From assembly GCA_022592435.1 (NCBI GenBank), contig JABYQS010000107.1:1-64000 (forward strand): a DNA stretch of 64,000 bases. Direction: 5' to 3'. Each line of letters starts with the position of its first letter. Position 1 is the stretch's first letter. The position numbers and the translations under genes were made by a program. The notes beneath the pieces were generated by a model that saw only the letters and a list, made by a program, of their open reading frames with translations, did not search any database and was not told the DNA's origin. This DNA comes from Cerioporus squamosus. Lineage: Eukaryota; Basidiomycota; Agaricomycetes; Polyporales; Polyporaceae. Shown in pieces: positions 35,201 through 47,459 of this stretch.

Positions 35201-37341
35201 GCGAGGGCTCAGGGAATGCCGGAGAGCGTTGAGAAGGAGCTGGAGAAGCTGGTGACGAGTTTTGTTTGGAAGGGCGATAAGCATCCGCGGATTGCTATGA
35301 GCACCATGTTCAAACCTGTGGAAGAGGGTGGCCTGAACGTGCTTGATCTAAAGGCGAGAAACGACGCAATTGACGTTATATGCCTAAAAGAGTACCTCGA
35401 CACGACACCTAGCAGACCCAAGTGGGTGTACCTGGCGGATGCTCTAATGTCGAGAGCGATTCTCCAGGGAGACTCAAATGTTGAGCCGAAGGCCCGGATC
35501 AACAAGTTCCTGCAAACATGGGATGTGAGCTTAAGCCGGCATAACAAGCTGCCGGAGGATCTACGGAGGATGGTAAAGGTGGCTGGCAAGTACGGCCTGA
35601 AGATCTGCGCCAAGAAGCCGGCAAAGGTGCTGCGGCTAGCCATGCCGGTGTGGTACCATGTAGGCAAGTCTGGAGGTAGAAGTGTGGCCAACACGCTGGC
35701 CTCGAAGTGCCTAAGGGAAAACCACGGCGTATGCTCAGTTCTGGATGCGCTTGTGGTGGCGAGAAGACTCAATGAGGATGACGGAACTCACAGACAGAAG
35801 GCCTCGTGCGCGTGTGCCCTGTGCCAGATTGACCGAAATGATGGGTGTGATAACCCTCATCGATGCGCGATGGCGGCAATGAAGATGACTGAGAAGCTTC
35901 ACCCGGTATGGAATCCGTGGGAGATAAACAGGCCGGATGGCTTGACGCTAACGGGCGGACGCGTTAAGAGTAACGCGGTTGCGGCCAGTAAAAATGAGAG
36001 GATCGCGTTCAACCCGACGATATCTGAGGATGAAGACCTTGCAGATCTCATGAGAATCTTCGTGAATGGTGACGAGGCTGGTACGAACCCGGTTAGGAGA
36101 CTGACGAGGCCTCACCAAGTCGACGAAGAGGAGATTGAGGTCTATACCGATGGCGCTGCCATGCAGAACGGAATGGCGACTGCGTGTGCTGGGAGCGCTG
36201 TGTGGTATGGGGTTGAGGACCCGAGAAATCTGGCGGTAAGAACAAGTGGCCCGCAGACAAACCAGGCTGCGGAGATGTATGCTGTGTCCCTTGCGGTGGA
36301 TAGCGCCCCCCCCCTTTGCGCCACTGCATATTGTGACCGATTCTAGATATGTGGTGGATGGGCTTACAATCCACCTTCCAAGATGGGAAGATTTGGGCTG
36401 GATCGATGTCAAAAATGCTGATCAGATACAAGACGTGGTGGCCAGGATGCGCGCGAGGTCGGCGGTCACAACGCTGCGATGGATAAAAGGGCATGCCGGT
36501 TCGGCGGCAAATGAAGCGGCGGACTCTCTGGCAAAGAAAGCAATTTCTGAGATGCGGTGCGAAGCTGTGTGCCATTACCCAAAGACTAGCGTACAAAGGT
36601 ATACGAAGGGTCCTGGCAAAAGAAAAGAGAAAGCGGTCAGCGCTGATTGTTGATCGGGTCATTGAGACGATGGGCCAGGCTACGGGCATGGCCCCGACGG
36701 AGGAGAGCCTCTGGAAGGCAGTTAGGAGCAGATACCTGCCTAGAAATGTGAGGGATTTCTTCTGGAAAACGATCCATGATGCGCACCGGGTTGGATCGTT
36801 CTGGACTCATATACCTGGCTATGAAACCCGTGCGCTCTGCGGGGTGTGTGGTGTCGAGGAAACGATGGAGCACGTCCTGACTGAATGTGAGGCGCCCGGA
36901 CAGGATGTGGTCTGGAAGATGTTCTCGGACCTGGCGAGGATGAAAGGCGCAACGCCGCTGAAACTAACGTACGGTATGGTCCTGGGCGCCCCGGCTATCG
37001 ACTTGGAGATGATGATGGGTGAGAAAAAGCCGGTCCTCAACAGGTTCTATAGGATCGTGGTGCCCATCGCGGCCCACTTTATCTGGAAAGTTAGATGCGA
37101 GCGAGTCATTAGATGTGAAAATGACCTGACGAAGGCGCCGTCCAATAAGGAGGTCGCAGTGAGGTGGGCAGCGGAGGTCCGCAAGCGTGCTGCGATGGAC
37201 TGGTATGACTCAAGTGGTAAGTTGAGAAGAAAGCCTGTCGACAGAGACCTCGTACGTGATACGTGGGAGGGCGTCGTCGACGCCCTCTCAAGAAGGGGGG
37301 TTTTAGTGGGTAGGTTCTTGGGAGCGAGTGGTGTTGGGTAA
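32216..37341 (+). pseudogene. LINE ORF2: endonuclease, reverse transcriptase, RNase H; two frameshifts
   Basis: Enzyme that nicks target DNA and copies the element's RNA. Domains in order: AP-like endonuclease at about 32580-33330 (IKIATLNIKGAG, AVQEAHL, VLGDFNVV), reverse transcriptase at about 34060-35000 (QAGFVPGRKIFDHIKLMR, ALDQEKAYDRIDHAYL, GVRQGDPMSCLLFD, and the catalytic FADD at 34797-34811), RNase H at 36130-36545 (VYTDGAA, NQAAEMYAV, TDSRYVVDGL, WIKGHAGSAANEAAD) and a Cys/His finger (CGVCGVEETMEHVLTEC). The frame breaks at a run of nine C (36306-36314), where one base fewer restores RNase H, and again near 36560 between RNase H and the tail. The frame opens at 32216 with a non-ATG codon; the first in-frame ATG just before the endonuclease is 32531. 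Confidence 0.88.
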
Positions 37342-37495
37342 AACTGATGCGACAAGCTGCCGAGGAGTCCCACACTACAGTGTGCGTGCTGTGTGCCTAA
37401 AATGCATTTCCCCTCGTGTGGTGGTATAAGTAGATAGATCTAAATATGAGTAGACAGTACATAGCCGATAGCTTAGCATGGAGAATGAGAATTTT

Positions 37496-37510
37496 GCCAG
37501 CTAAGCTGGC
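37496..37510 (+). other. 3'-terminal hairpin of the LINE
   Basis: GCCAGCT-A-AGCTGGC is a perfect 7-bp stem with a one-base centre, seven bases before the right end of the element. Some LINE reverse transcriptases recognise a hairpin at the RNA 3' end; that role here is inferred. Confidence 0.5.
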
Positions 37511-37517
37511 ACCACCC

Positions 37518-37532
37518 GAAAGAGCAAATCAG
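37518..37532. repeat. Right target-site duplication of the LINE (15 bp)
   Basis: Exact copy of 26282-26296. The 350 bp from here to the xylanase stop at 37883 hold no recognised gene. Confidence 0.85.
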
Positions 37533-37737
37533 TAAGTACGCAGTCATAGTCTGAGCTAAATAGCGCTTAGATTGGTTGCCACAGCCACATTGACATCTGA
37601 TAAGCTTGGATAAGCACTACATATGTATCAGAACGGTTACATACAGTACTTATCTCCCCCAACTATGAACTTGTTGAAGTCATTAGTAGCAGAAGTAAGT
37701 ACTCTTCTGTCGTGGCGACGCTAGGGACTACTCCTCA

Positions 37738-39422
<1,685 letters not shown>

Positions 39423-40435
39423 TTTCGTGGACGAGGACGAGTGCGGGGGCTGGATTAATCGATGACGCTGTCGCTGTCGTTGGGCTTTTAACGAACGGAC
39501 GAGACGCGTATGTGAGGAGCTCGCTTGCTCGAAAGGTCTTCGGTTACTCGAGCGAGGATGGATGATGTTCCAAAGTTGGCTCTTGCAATGGCCACAAGCA
39601 GGGATCTGGAGGTCTCGTGAACAGCGCGGGCAGTGTGAGTAGGGAACAAAAACCTAAATGCGCTCTGCTTGACGTCGGACACCAATCGCACATCGGATGC
39701 AGTCAGCTATGACTGCAGGTCAGTTGAGCGTTCACAGAGGTAAAAACAGCTTGCTACTCACGAAGATGGTCATGGGATGTTGACAGACAGCGAGTAGGAT
39801 GTCGTAGCTTTCCAAGGAATGAGGTCGAGGTACGCATGAGACTGAACTGGCAAGCTAACAACAAGATTAGTCGATCGCAGAGCGAACTCAAGCGTGCCAA
39901 GACCTCACTGAAGTCCCTTGCAGCCGATGTCAGTGAGAGGAGGTGGTATATAGTCATATGCCATCAGTAGAGGAGCGGAGGAGAGGCGGAACAGGAGTCT
40001 CCGTCACCTGCGGGGTCCGGCACATGCGCGCGTGTGAGACTTCCGAGCATTTTTGGACGCAGAGGGAGAACACGCCGAAAAAGCTCGGTGCTCCCTCTGT
40101 ATTCACATAGCGGTGGAGGGCCGCGTCATCCAGGCACGATTGACCTGCGCGTTGTGCACCAAGGTCCTGGACAAGCCACAGTGAGGCGCATGTACCAGCT
40201 GGACCGGGAACAGGATACCTCTCGTCGCTGGAGTAAGTAAGAGGCGGATGACCGGGGATCGGAGCGTGCAGAAACTTACCTCAATCCTGGCGCAGGGGGT
40301 AGTTCGTGGTGAATACAACTCGCACACTCTGTGACGCCTTCACTTTCGCGGTGGGTAGCATGCATGATGACGCAAGGACAACAAGCAGCTTCGATTCTTT
40401 GGTTGTACACATCGGGTCCGTGATACTCCCTGCTC
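39423..40435. other. Intergenic region between the two GH10 genes
   Basis: Upstream region of copy 1 and 3' region of copy 2. A block near 39710-39785 (CTGCAGGTCAGTTGAGCG, then ACTCACGAAGATGGTCATGG) resembles the upstream region of copy 2 near 42240-42305, consistent with duplication of a unit including promoter sequence. There is no gene here. Confidence 0.45.
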
Positions 40436-41947
40436 TCAAAATCCAGCCACGATACCATCGAAGGCTGGCTTCCTGACCAGGTTCTGTCGATCGCGCGATA
40501 CGTCAATCAGCTGACTATCTCAAGAGCATCCGCACTGACCTGGTCCCACGGAGTCGCCGCGCCTTGTCCTGGGAAGGTGCTCGGAACGAAGGAGAACTGG
40601 CCACGAAGCGTCAAACTCGAACGTCAGCAACCGTCAGTTCGCGACAAAACGATAGGTGCGAACCCTGTCCGTGAAATCCCAGATGGTGATCCCGACGCAC
40701 TGCGGGACAGCCTGGCACGCCGCGACGACAGTCTGGAAGTCCTTCTTCTGCTGCTCAAGCAGTGCCGCGGTCTCCGGGAGCGTCATGCGCACGTCGAGCT
40801 CAGTAATCGCGACCTCGACGCCGAGAGCAGCGAACTCCTGCATGTTCTGGACGAGGGTCGTCGGAACTTGCCCGACGATGAAGTGCGACTGCAGACCGAT
40901 GCCGTCGATTGGGACGCCTTGGGACTTGAGGGACCTGATCAGGTTCTTCATCGCTGTGGCCTTGGCACCTGAGAATGGAACCAGCCCACGTGGGTACCTA
41001 ATCTGCAGATGCGTACTAGCGGATAGACGTACCGATGCCTTCGATGTTGAAGTCGTTGATGTAGACCTTCGCGTTCGGATCTGCAGCCTTCGCAGCACGA
41101 AGCGCTGTGGCGATGTAGCCCTGGCCAAGCGTGTTGAAGAACACATCCTGACGGAACGACCCGTCGTCGTTGAGCGGCTCTGGAGATGATGGTGTCAGTA
41201 TGTACTCTGGACAACACGAACTCACTACCAACCATTGACGACGTCCCAGCTGACTAGAATTGGCTGTCAGTCCGCCAACCTTGCAATGCAAGAATTTATC
41301 ACGTACGACTAAAGAAAAGTCATTAGAGATGAACAGTGGGCCCTAGCGAACGTGGACATACACTCGTCCCTTGTAATGTCCAACGAGGGTGCTACAGTGG
41401 GTTTGGATGATGGACGTCAGCGTCGCAGCATTGAAGTTGCCTGCTGTCACCCAGCTCGGAAGCTGCTGGTGCCACACGCAGTTGTGACCTACGAACTCGA
41501 CCTTAGCCACCAACGGGCCAGTCAAATGCGGATATCATACCTCTGAGAAGCTGTCCGTTCCGCTGCGCCAGGTTGGCGATCACGTCGCCGTTTGTGAAGG
41601 TGAACACGCCCCGCGAGGGCTCCGTCGCGTCCTGCAGAGAGATTCAGCCACATAGGCCATAGGCGGTGAGTGGTGAAAACGGAACTCACCCATTTCATGC
41701 TGTTCGCTGCTGTGATCTGGCCAAACATCTGATTGTTGTCGAGAATGGCGGTGTAGGCGGTAGTCGTCAGCTCGGGGTTGTCGGTCGCCGTGCCGAGATA
41801 GAGCTTTCCCGCCTGCCTCGCGACGGCGTGCAAACCAGCGACGTTCGCAGTCGACCCCGGAAGGGTGGCCTCGATGGACGGAGTAGCAGGTGCCGCAGCC
41901 GCGGACATCACCCATATGAGAGCAGCCAAGGATGCGGTGGTCTTCAT
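40436..41947 (-). CDS. Secreted endo-1,4-beta-xylanase, GH10 (copy 2)
   Basis: Same enzyme class and exon plan as copy 1. The signal peptide is [20 protein letters not shown]; the barrel runs through [47 protein letters not shown], the acid/base SWDVVNEPL and the nucleophile ITELDVRM. The two barrels are alike over long stretches; for example the segment around [11 protein letters not shown] to the nucleophile differs at only a few residues. Last exons: [19 protein letters not shown] then [15 protein letters not shown], stop 40438-40436, after acceptors TGGCCAG and ATCGACAG. It also has the 2-nt exon (41307-41308). Both active-site Glu are present, so it should be active. Confidence 0.93.
41307..41308 (-). 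other. 2-nt exon (TC) or twin intron in GH10 copy 2
   Basis: Intron a (41361-41309, 53 bp) and intron b (41306-41254, 53 bp) flank TC. GT + TC + TC gives Val-Leu before SWDVVNE. Donors GTATGT and GTACGT and acceptors TTTAG and TCTAG line up with copy 1. An alternative single intron ending GACAG (about 41265) would insert Pro-Ile-Leu-Val instead, so this copy alone is less decisive. Confidence 0.5.
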
Positions 41948-43199
41948 GATGGCGAGGAGGTGTTGGCTGCGAGAGACCGGGCGAGGTACAATGTAGCGTT
42001 GGTTCGCTGCGCTCTTTATGAGAGCACAAAATGACTAGAAATGACCGTACGAGGCCAATGTTCCCGAACATGTTCGTTGGCTGAGCTGCCTGAGCATTCA
42101 CCGAGCGTTGGGTACGACAGCTTGTATGAATGTCTCGAGAGGTCCCGTGCGTGACAGGCCGCGTGGGTGGGTAGAACAGAACCGAAAACTGCCGGAATGA
42201 GCGTTGTTACCCTGCAGCACTGCGGAGACAGTTGCTCGTGACTGCAGTCCAGGTGAGCGGTCATTGAGCTGGGCATGATGTTGGTACTCACCCAGGATCA
42301 TGGGGTGTAGCTATGAGTGCAACGAGCCGCTACTACACACGTCGACGAACTTTGCTATGAAGATAACCTTGAGGGTGCGTTGCAACATCGTGAGGTGGCA
42401 AACTTACCACAGTTATTCAGGTAAGTCCTACTTCATGCACATAGCACTAGGTCGACAGTAACTCGACTTCTGCAGGGAGAGCGCACTCCACAACCGACGA
42501 ATTCAGAGCAGTACGACGTCGCGCCGTTTGCAAGAGGTTGGGAGGACACGTGTGTTGGGTTAAGCTTTCTCGGTACACCCGGAGGAAGGATGGACCATGT
42601 TGGAATTCTCGCACCATGCGCATCCCGCATCGTGCCCATGAACGCTGTTCCAGGCACGAATCCCGCAGCAGGACGTGCGGACGGAGCTCACGCAGGGCAG
42701 GAAAGTCGGCGCATGATCGGCCCGGCCGAAGTACAGCTGTCGCAAAGTGTGTCTTAGCAAGTAGCTATGTGTAGAGCTGTTTGTAAGCCGTACCTTTGCT
42801 TTCCGTTCTACGTGTCACAGCCGATCGAGAGTGTGGGCTGCGTACCTAGGCCCAACACAAGCCATGGGAAGGCTCCCATAGTTCCTGTGCGGGGCTACAT
42901 GGTGGTAAGTGTATAAGTTCCGCCGTACAGACGCAGCACGCACGACTCTCTGTCAGCGGTGGTGCTGCGGCCGTGGTCGTGGTGGTCGTGGTCCAGTAGG
43001 CTTGAGTCCCGCGCCTAAAGCTGCCGGGACTTGCCGCGCCTTGCCCGAGCTGTCCGAAGCACCCACTCCTAGGTCCCTCATGCGAGTCAGCGGCATATAT
43101 ACGGTAGGGAACGTAACGATACAAAGGAATTAGTGTGCAGTGAGTACTACAGCGTCCGAAGGAGTAAGTAAAATCAACGCAGAGCGATACCCTGTCCAA
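41948..43199. other. Upstream region of GH10 copy 2; no gene recognised
   Basis: The first 350 bp should hold the xylanase promoter. The rest, up to the protease stop at 43200, has only short frames and a GGTCGTGGT microsatellite-like tract near 42970-42992. Confidence 0.4.
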
Positions 43200-45055
43200 T
43201 CAGTGGTCGCTATACCTCGCCGACGAGCCGCTCTCCGGGTCATTATCCACGGGCTCCTTGAAGCGGACGGGCGTGTAGCGCGATCCGAGGTCCCTGCCCT
43301 TGCCCTTCACCCCGCGCACACACATGGTTAGCGTGACAGCGAAGATGAGCACTCCGACGAACAGGTTCGCGCCGAGCAGCGCGAGCGCGACAACTCCCCA
43401 CTTCTTCCCGAGACCGCCGTTGGACGAGCCGCCGTCTTCGCTGTCCTCAGCAAATGCGCCCCGGACGGCGCCGTTGTCTACAGAGTCTGTGCTGGTCGCG
43501 TTGGCCTGGCCGGTGGCAGAAGGGCTGAGCGGCGCTTTGACGAAGACCGAGGGTTCGATCGTGGGCGGGAGTGCCGCGAGCTGCTCCGCGCGGCCCTCCT
43601 TGAACTCGTCCATGGCGGAGTGTGGGTCGACCGTGGAAACCATCTGGACGAATGGGGTGCCCGTGGTGTGGTTCGTGGGGTTGTAGTCACCATAATCGAA
43701 CCTGCGATGCGGAAGAGGAGCTGTCAGATGGCTGCGAGCGCGTGCTCGCGAGGGATTGGTACTCACGATGCGTAGACGCTGCGCAGGAAGGCGTCGCCGA
43801 GGATGAGGTCGAACCCGACGAACTGGGTCGGGTCGAGCGCAAGGTACTGGTACGTGGCGACGCAGATGGTGACGTTCTTGTCCGTGCCGTTCTCCAGGAT
43901 TGGGATCACCTGGGGGAGTGTGAGGTCTAGAGGGTGGACAGGGTACTCTTTTCCGCTGTTGAACGTCGTTCGTCAATACGTCAGCGCGAATCGCATCATG
44001 ATGACACGTACCCGAAAACGAAGGAGAGATCCGTGCTGGAATTGCAAGGAATAATCCAGCTGTTGATGATCGGAGATGTCCAGAAGACAGCACCGGGAAT
44101 CTTGCTGTAGATAGCGTCAACCGCCGCCGGTGGGAGGGGCGGGAGTGAGAATCCGGTGTCGAGGGCAGCGACGACCTTGCCCTGGGGAACGCCCGAGACG
44201 GAAGACTTGTTGAACGTGAACGCGTTGCCGTCGATGCGCATCTCGTCGAGCACAAGACTCCAGTGCTCAGGGCTGACGCGAGGTAGTTTGGGAGCCTCTG
44301 CGACATCTTCGTAGCCTGTCTCGTGAGCGCTGATGATGAACGTGCCGGTGCTGACGTCGTTCGGGCCATCAACGCGGCCGAGTTGAACGTCAAAGTTGTT
44401 CGGGACGGTGGTATTCATCGCGAAGATGTTGGTGATGAAAGCCCTACCGAGCTGTTCCGCCGCCTCCGAACCCCAGGCCATCTGAATAATGCTGGCGATA
44501 TTTGCGTTGTCGAAGGCCATGCCAAGGATGCCTTGTGCCGCAGAAGGCGTACCCGTGACCTGATGCAAATGAGTGAACGGAGTTACTGCACGGTGAGCAT
44601 AGAAACATACCTCCGTCGCGTCGATGAAGACTTGTGAAGGGACAACATAATCGCCAACCTTGAGCTCCGCAAATGCAAGCTTTCCCTCCACCTGCCCGAG
44701 GCCGTAGACCACGGCAGCATCAAGTGAGGTGGTGTTGGTCAACTTGATATCTTTTCCTCTCGCGTCGACCCAAAGATCCGTGGATCCGGTATCGAGGAGT
44801 ACTGTGAACTCTGGAGCATAGCTGTCAGGATATAGAAGCGTACGACCAACGATGACAGGACGAACCTTCCCCGCCGAGCGTGATGTTGACGAGATACTGA
44901 AGGCCGTCCGCGGTGGTGACCCCAATGTCATTGCTGTTCATGCCATATTGCGAGACGGTGAAACCGGACCCGGACCACTGACTAGAAACTAGTGTAGAGT
45001 ATGCGATGAAAGAAAAGAAAATTTCAAGAAGGGGAAGAACGGAACGGAGGAACAT
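43200..45055 (-). CDS. Membrane-anchored aspartic protease (A1, pepsin-like)
   Basis: Secretory-pathway aspartyl protease. The signal peptide MFLRSVLPLLEIFFSFIAYS leads to the mature chain (YLVNITLGGEGSYAPEFTV). The first catalytic site is LLDTGSTDLW and the second AALDTGFSLPPLP; both DTG triads are present, though the second has Phe-Ser where Thr/Ser-Thr/Ser is usual. After the barrel come a Ser/Asn-rich stalk, a transmembrane helix (VVALALLGANLFVGVLIFAV) and a basic cytoplasmic tail ending ARYSDH, stop at 43200-43202. The first intron (40 bp, GTCCTG...GACAG) is short but is the only join that keeps the first catalytic loop in frame. Type I membrane anchoring fits the plasma-membrane or vacuolar aspartic proteases of fungi. 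Confidence 0.92.
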
Positions 45056-45768
45056 CGTCGCCGCGATATGGTAGACGACGGATCCGGATCCTCACCCTAT
45101 ATACGATACGTCTGGCCTGAGGGCTATGATGGCAATACCGCGTTCTGAAACCGGAGACCGATTTTGACATCGCATGAAGAGCTTTGAGTACTGCCGCGAG
45201 CGTCGCGTTCATCCCCAAATGGTATAAAATCCATTGAGCGTCCGGATAGAGGAGCATGTATGAGCGCGAGTGCAACGAGGGTGCATGATGCTTGTGGCGT
45301 GACCAGGGCAATGATCTGCCCGAGCCTGCTGACGCTAACGCTTTGCATCTCGGAGGTGCTAACTGGGCGCTGGGCAGCACCGCTTGGCCTTCAGGAGAAG
45401 ATTTGCGGATGGAATGGGGATGTGCCGTCGCAACGCAGTGCAGGTCCTGATGGAAAGCGATGTGGACGGTTAGTCACGATCGGCGTTGGTACGAATCGGA
45501 TGGCATTGCAATACCTGCCTATGATCTCGTCACCCCACACTGACCGTGTTGTCACCGTCGACCAGCTACAACCGCTACCGTCCGGCAATATCGTAGTCGG
45601 CGAGACTCCAAGCCAAGCTCCGTCTGAGGAGTGCTAGGGTGAATTCAACTCAGTTCAGCTTGACGGTGGTCAAGTTACAAGGCCCCCATTGGGTCTACCG
45701 ATAATGAGCTTCATTAGCACTGAGCAGCAACAGCCATATCTCGTAGAGTAAAAGGGGATGAGGAAGGA
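45056..45768. other. Protease promoter region; no other gene
   Basis: A TATA-like CGTATATAGGG (minus strand) near 45098-45108, about 45 bp upstream of the protease ATG, probably serves it. The frame at 45260-45637 (+) has no recognisable product. Confidence 0.45.
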
Positions 45769-46367
45769 AGTATCTATAAAGAATGGGACGTGGGGGTTAG
45801 CCGGACCCGTGGCAAAAACGTGAGACTCACATGGATGCCATGTGGTGCCGCGTGGCTGCCATGTGGGCCGCCGAGCCTGCGAGGCGGTTGAGGGTCCGTG
45901 CCGCGCTTGCGAGGCGCCCTGGGTGTTGGAACCGAGCTTGCGAGGCCTCCATGTTCGACTGTCTTACGCCGAGTTCCGCTCGGCGTCCCGCTGTCGGAGC
46001 TGCAAATTTAGTAGCAATTCAATTCCACGGGCTACTACTTGAGTTCAACCTGTACTACATACTTACCATTGCGCCGAATTCCATGAGACGCTACCCGGTT
46101 GTTCGAGTACTTACTCACAGTAAGCAAGCCACATAAACCTGAACGGGCATGGGCACGGGCATGGGCCAGGGGATGGGTGGGACAGCTTATGCATTTATTT
46201 ACTATAATGCTAATATTCGTACGGCTCCATGGGCTGATACTTAAGTTTTGAATCGCCCACGAGCGCATTCTCCCTGAGCCGAAGGCGAAGCAACCCCTGC
46301 GGCTCATGGAGCGATGAGCCGAAGGCTCACCACGTCCGAGGCAAAGCCACGGGTAGAGAACTAGTGT
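45769..46367. repeat. Unclassified 0.6-kb repeat, copy 3 (inverted relative to copy 1)
   Basis: Reverse complement of 10187-10785 over its full 599 bp with only a few differences, so the two are recent copies. It ends 137 bp before the LSM2 start codon and must lie in or next to that gene's promoter. It carries the empty site for the MITE found in copy 2. Confidence 0.9.
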
Positions 46368-46504
46368 ACTGGAAAGACTCGAACTGGAGGGAGGAGGGCC
46401 CTAGATGGCGTCAGCGGCAATGTTCCACGTGGATAACTAGGCGCCTGCGGTTCGCGTCGACGTCGTGTTTTCCTTCGCGCTCGTCGTCAAGCCCGTTGAG
46501 CACG

Positions 46505-47035
46505 ATGGTGCGCAAGTCGCGAGTCTCCTCTCAGTTTACATACTCAACTGATTTTGATGCCTTTGCAGTTGATTTTCTCGGTGTTCAAGACTCTCACCGA
46601 CCAGCAGGTCACCGTCGAGCTGAAGAACGACCTCTCCATCACTGGCACTCTCAAGTCCGTCGACCAGTACGTTCCTCCAGCATATGCGTGGGCGAAATCT
46701 TGCCGCTGATGTGCGGTGCTGTTGAACTCGAAGATTCCTGAACATCCGGCTCGACAACATTAAGGTCCTCGACGAGGCGAGACATCCACACATGGTGCGT
46801 ACGTGGCATCTGAAGTGTGCTCTCGCGGTACTCAAGCCTGGCGCGTTCGCCCCTTCAGATGGCCGTGAAGAATTGCTTCATCCGGGGCTCCGTAGTCCGG
46901 TACGTGCAACTCCCCGCTGAGCACGTTGATACGCAACTACTGGAGGATGCCACGCGACGAGGTATGTGCAACCACTGTTCTGTTCCTGCGCGTACTCACA
47001 TCGGATCTGCAGAGACTCTCGCCCAGAAGCGATGA
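46505..47035 (+). CDS. LSM2: U6 snRNA-associated Sm-like protein LSm2
   Basis: Subunit of the LSm1-7 ring (mRNA decay) and the LSm2-8 ring (U6 snRNA, splicing). Five exons, 46505-46507, 46569-46666, 46734-46794, 46859-46961 and 47013-47035, total 288 nt: 95 residues, the size of human and yeast-type LSm2. The Sm1 motif reads VELKNDLSITGTLKSVDQFL; Sm2 reads MAVKNCFIRGSVVRYVQLP, followed by the LSm2-specific tail HVDTQLLEDATRRETLAQKR. The first coding exon is the ATG alone, so the true N-terminus MLIFSVFKTL is found only by splicing out 46508-46568. The gene sits just downstream of a dispersed repeat. Confidence 0.97.
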
Positions 47036-47459
47036 TAAATCTGCGTTCTCGTCACATTTCGATGGGCTTTTTGCTGCAGGTGCGCTCGTATTCGTCATAT
47101 GTACTCTATCTCGCATATCTGTATTCTGTACCATGGGACCCTATGATGACCGGTTATCCGAGTATCTCTCATCGTAGCGAGCTGCTGCTGGTGCGTGTTC
47201 ATCTCATGGAACCTTCACTAACACACAGTGTCGCAGGCAGGCTCTCTCAGAAGCAGGTGTGTGCCATCAGATGAACGTCCATATATCCATCACCGAACTA
47301 TCGTACACATTACAGGTTTCCAAGGAGATACAACAAGTAAGAAACACACTACGAATATAGCAACGTCATCACGCCACGACATATGAGTACAAACAAGACT
47401 ACAACGAAGCATTCGTGTTGAGAAGGGTCGAAGAGGACGCGGCACGTCAGTTGATGTCC
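47036..47459. other. Convergent intergenic region
   Basis: Lies between the 3' ends of LSM2 (+) and the first tandem paralogue (-). It has only short frames, and no repeat or RNA gene was seen. Confidence 0.4.

Larger units (their letters stand above)
26297..37517 (+). mobile_element. Non-LTR retrotransposon (LINE, Tad/I-like with RNase H), about 11.2 kb
   Basis: The element is bracketed by a 15-bp exact direct repeat, which implies 11,221 bp inserted as one unit. Order: 2.1-kb 5' region (26297-28381), ORF1 gag-like with a CCHC knuckle, ORF2 with AP-endonuclease, reverse transcriptase, RNase H and a C-terminal Cys/His finger, then a 176-bp 3' region. There are no LTRs and no poly-A tail; the 3' end has a short hairpin. 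The RNase H domain and ORF order fit the Tad1/I superclass found in fungi. ORF2 has two frame breaks, so this copy is probably not autonomous as read. The 5' region has scattered open frames (for example 27088-27795) with no recognised product. Confidence 0.9.
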
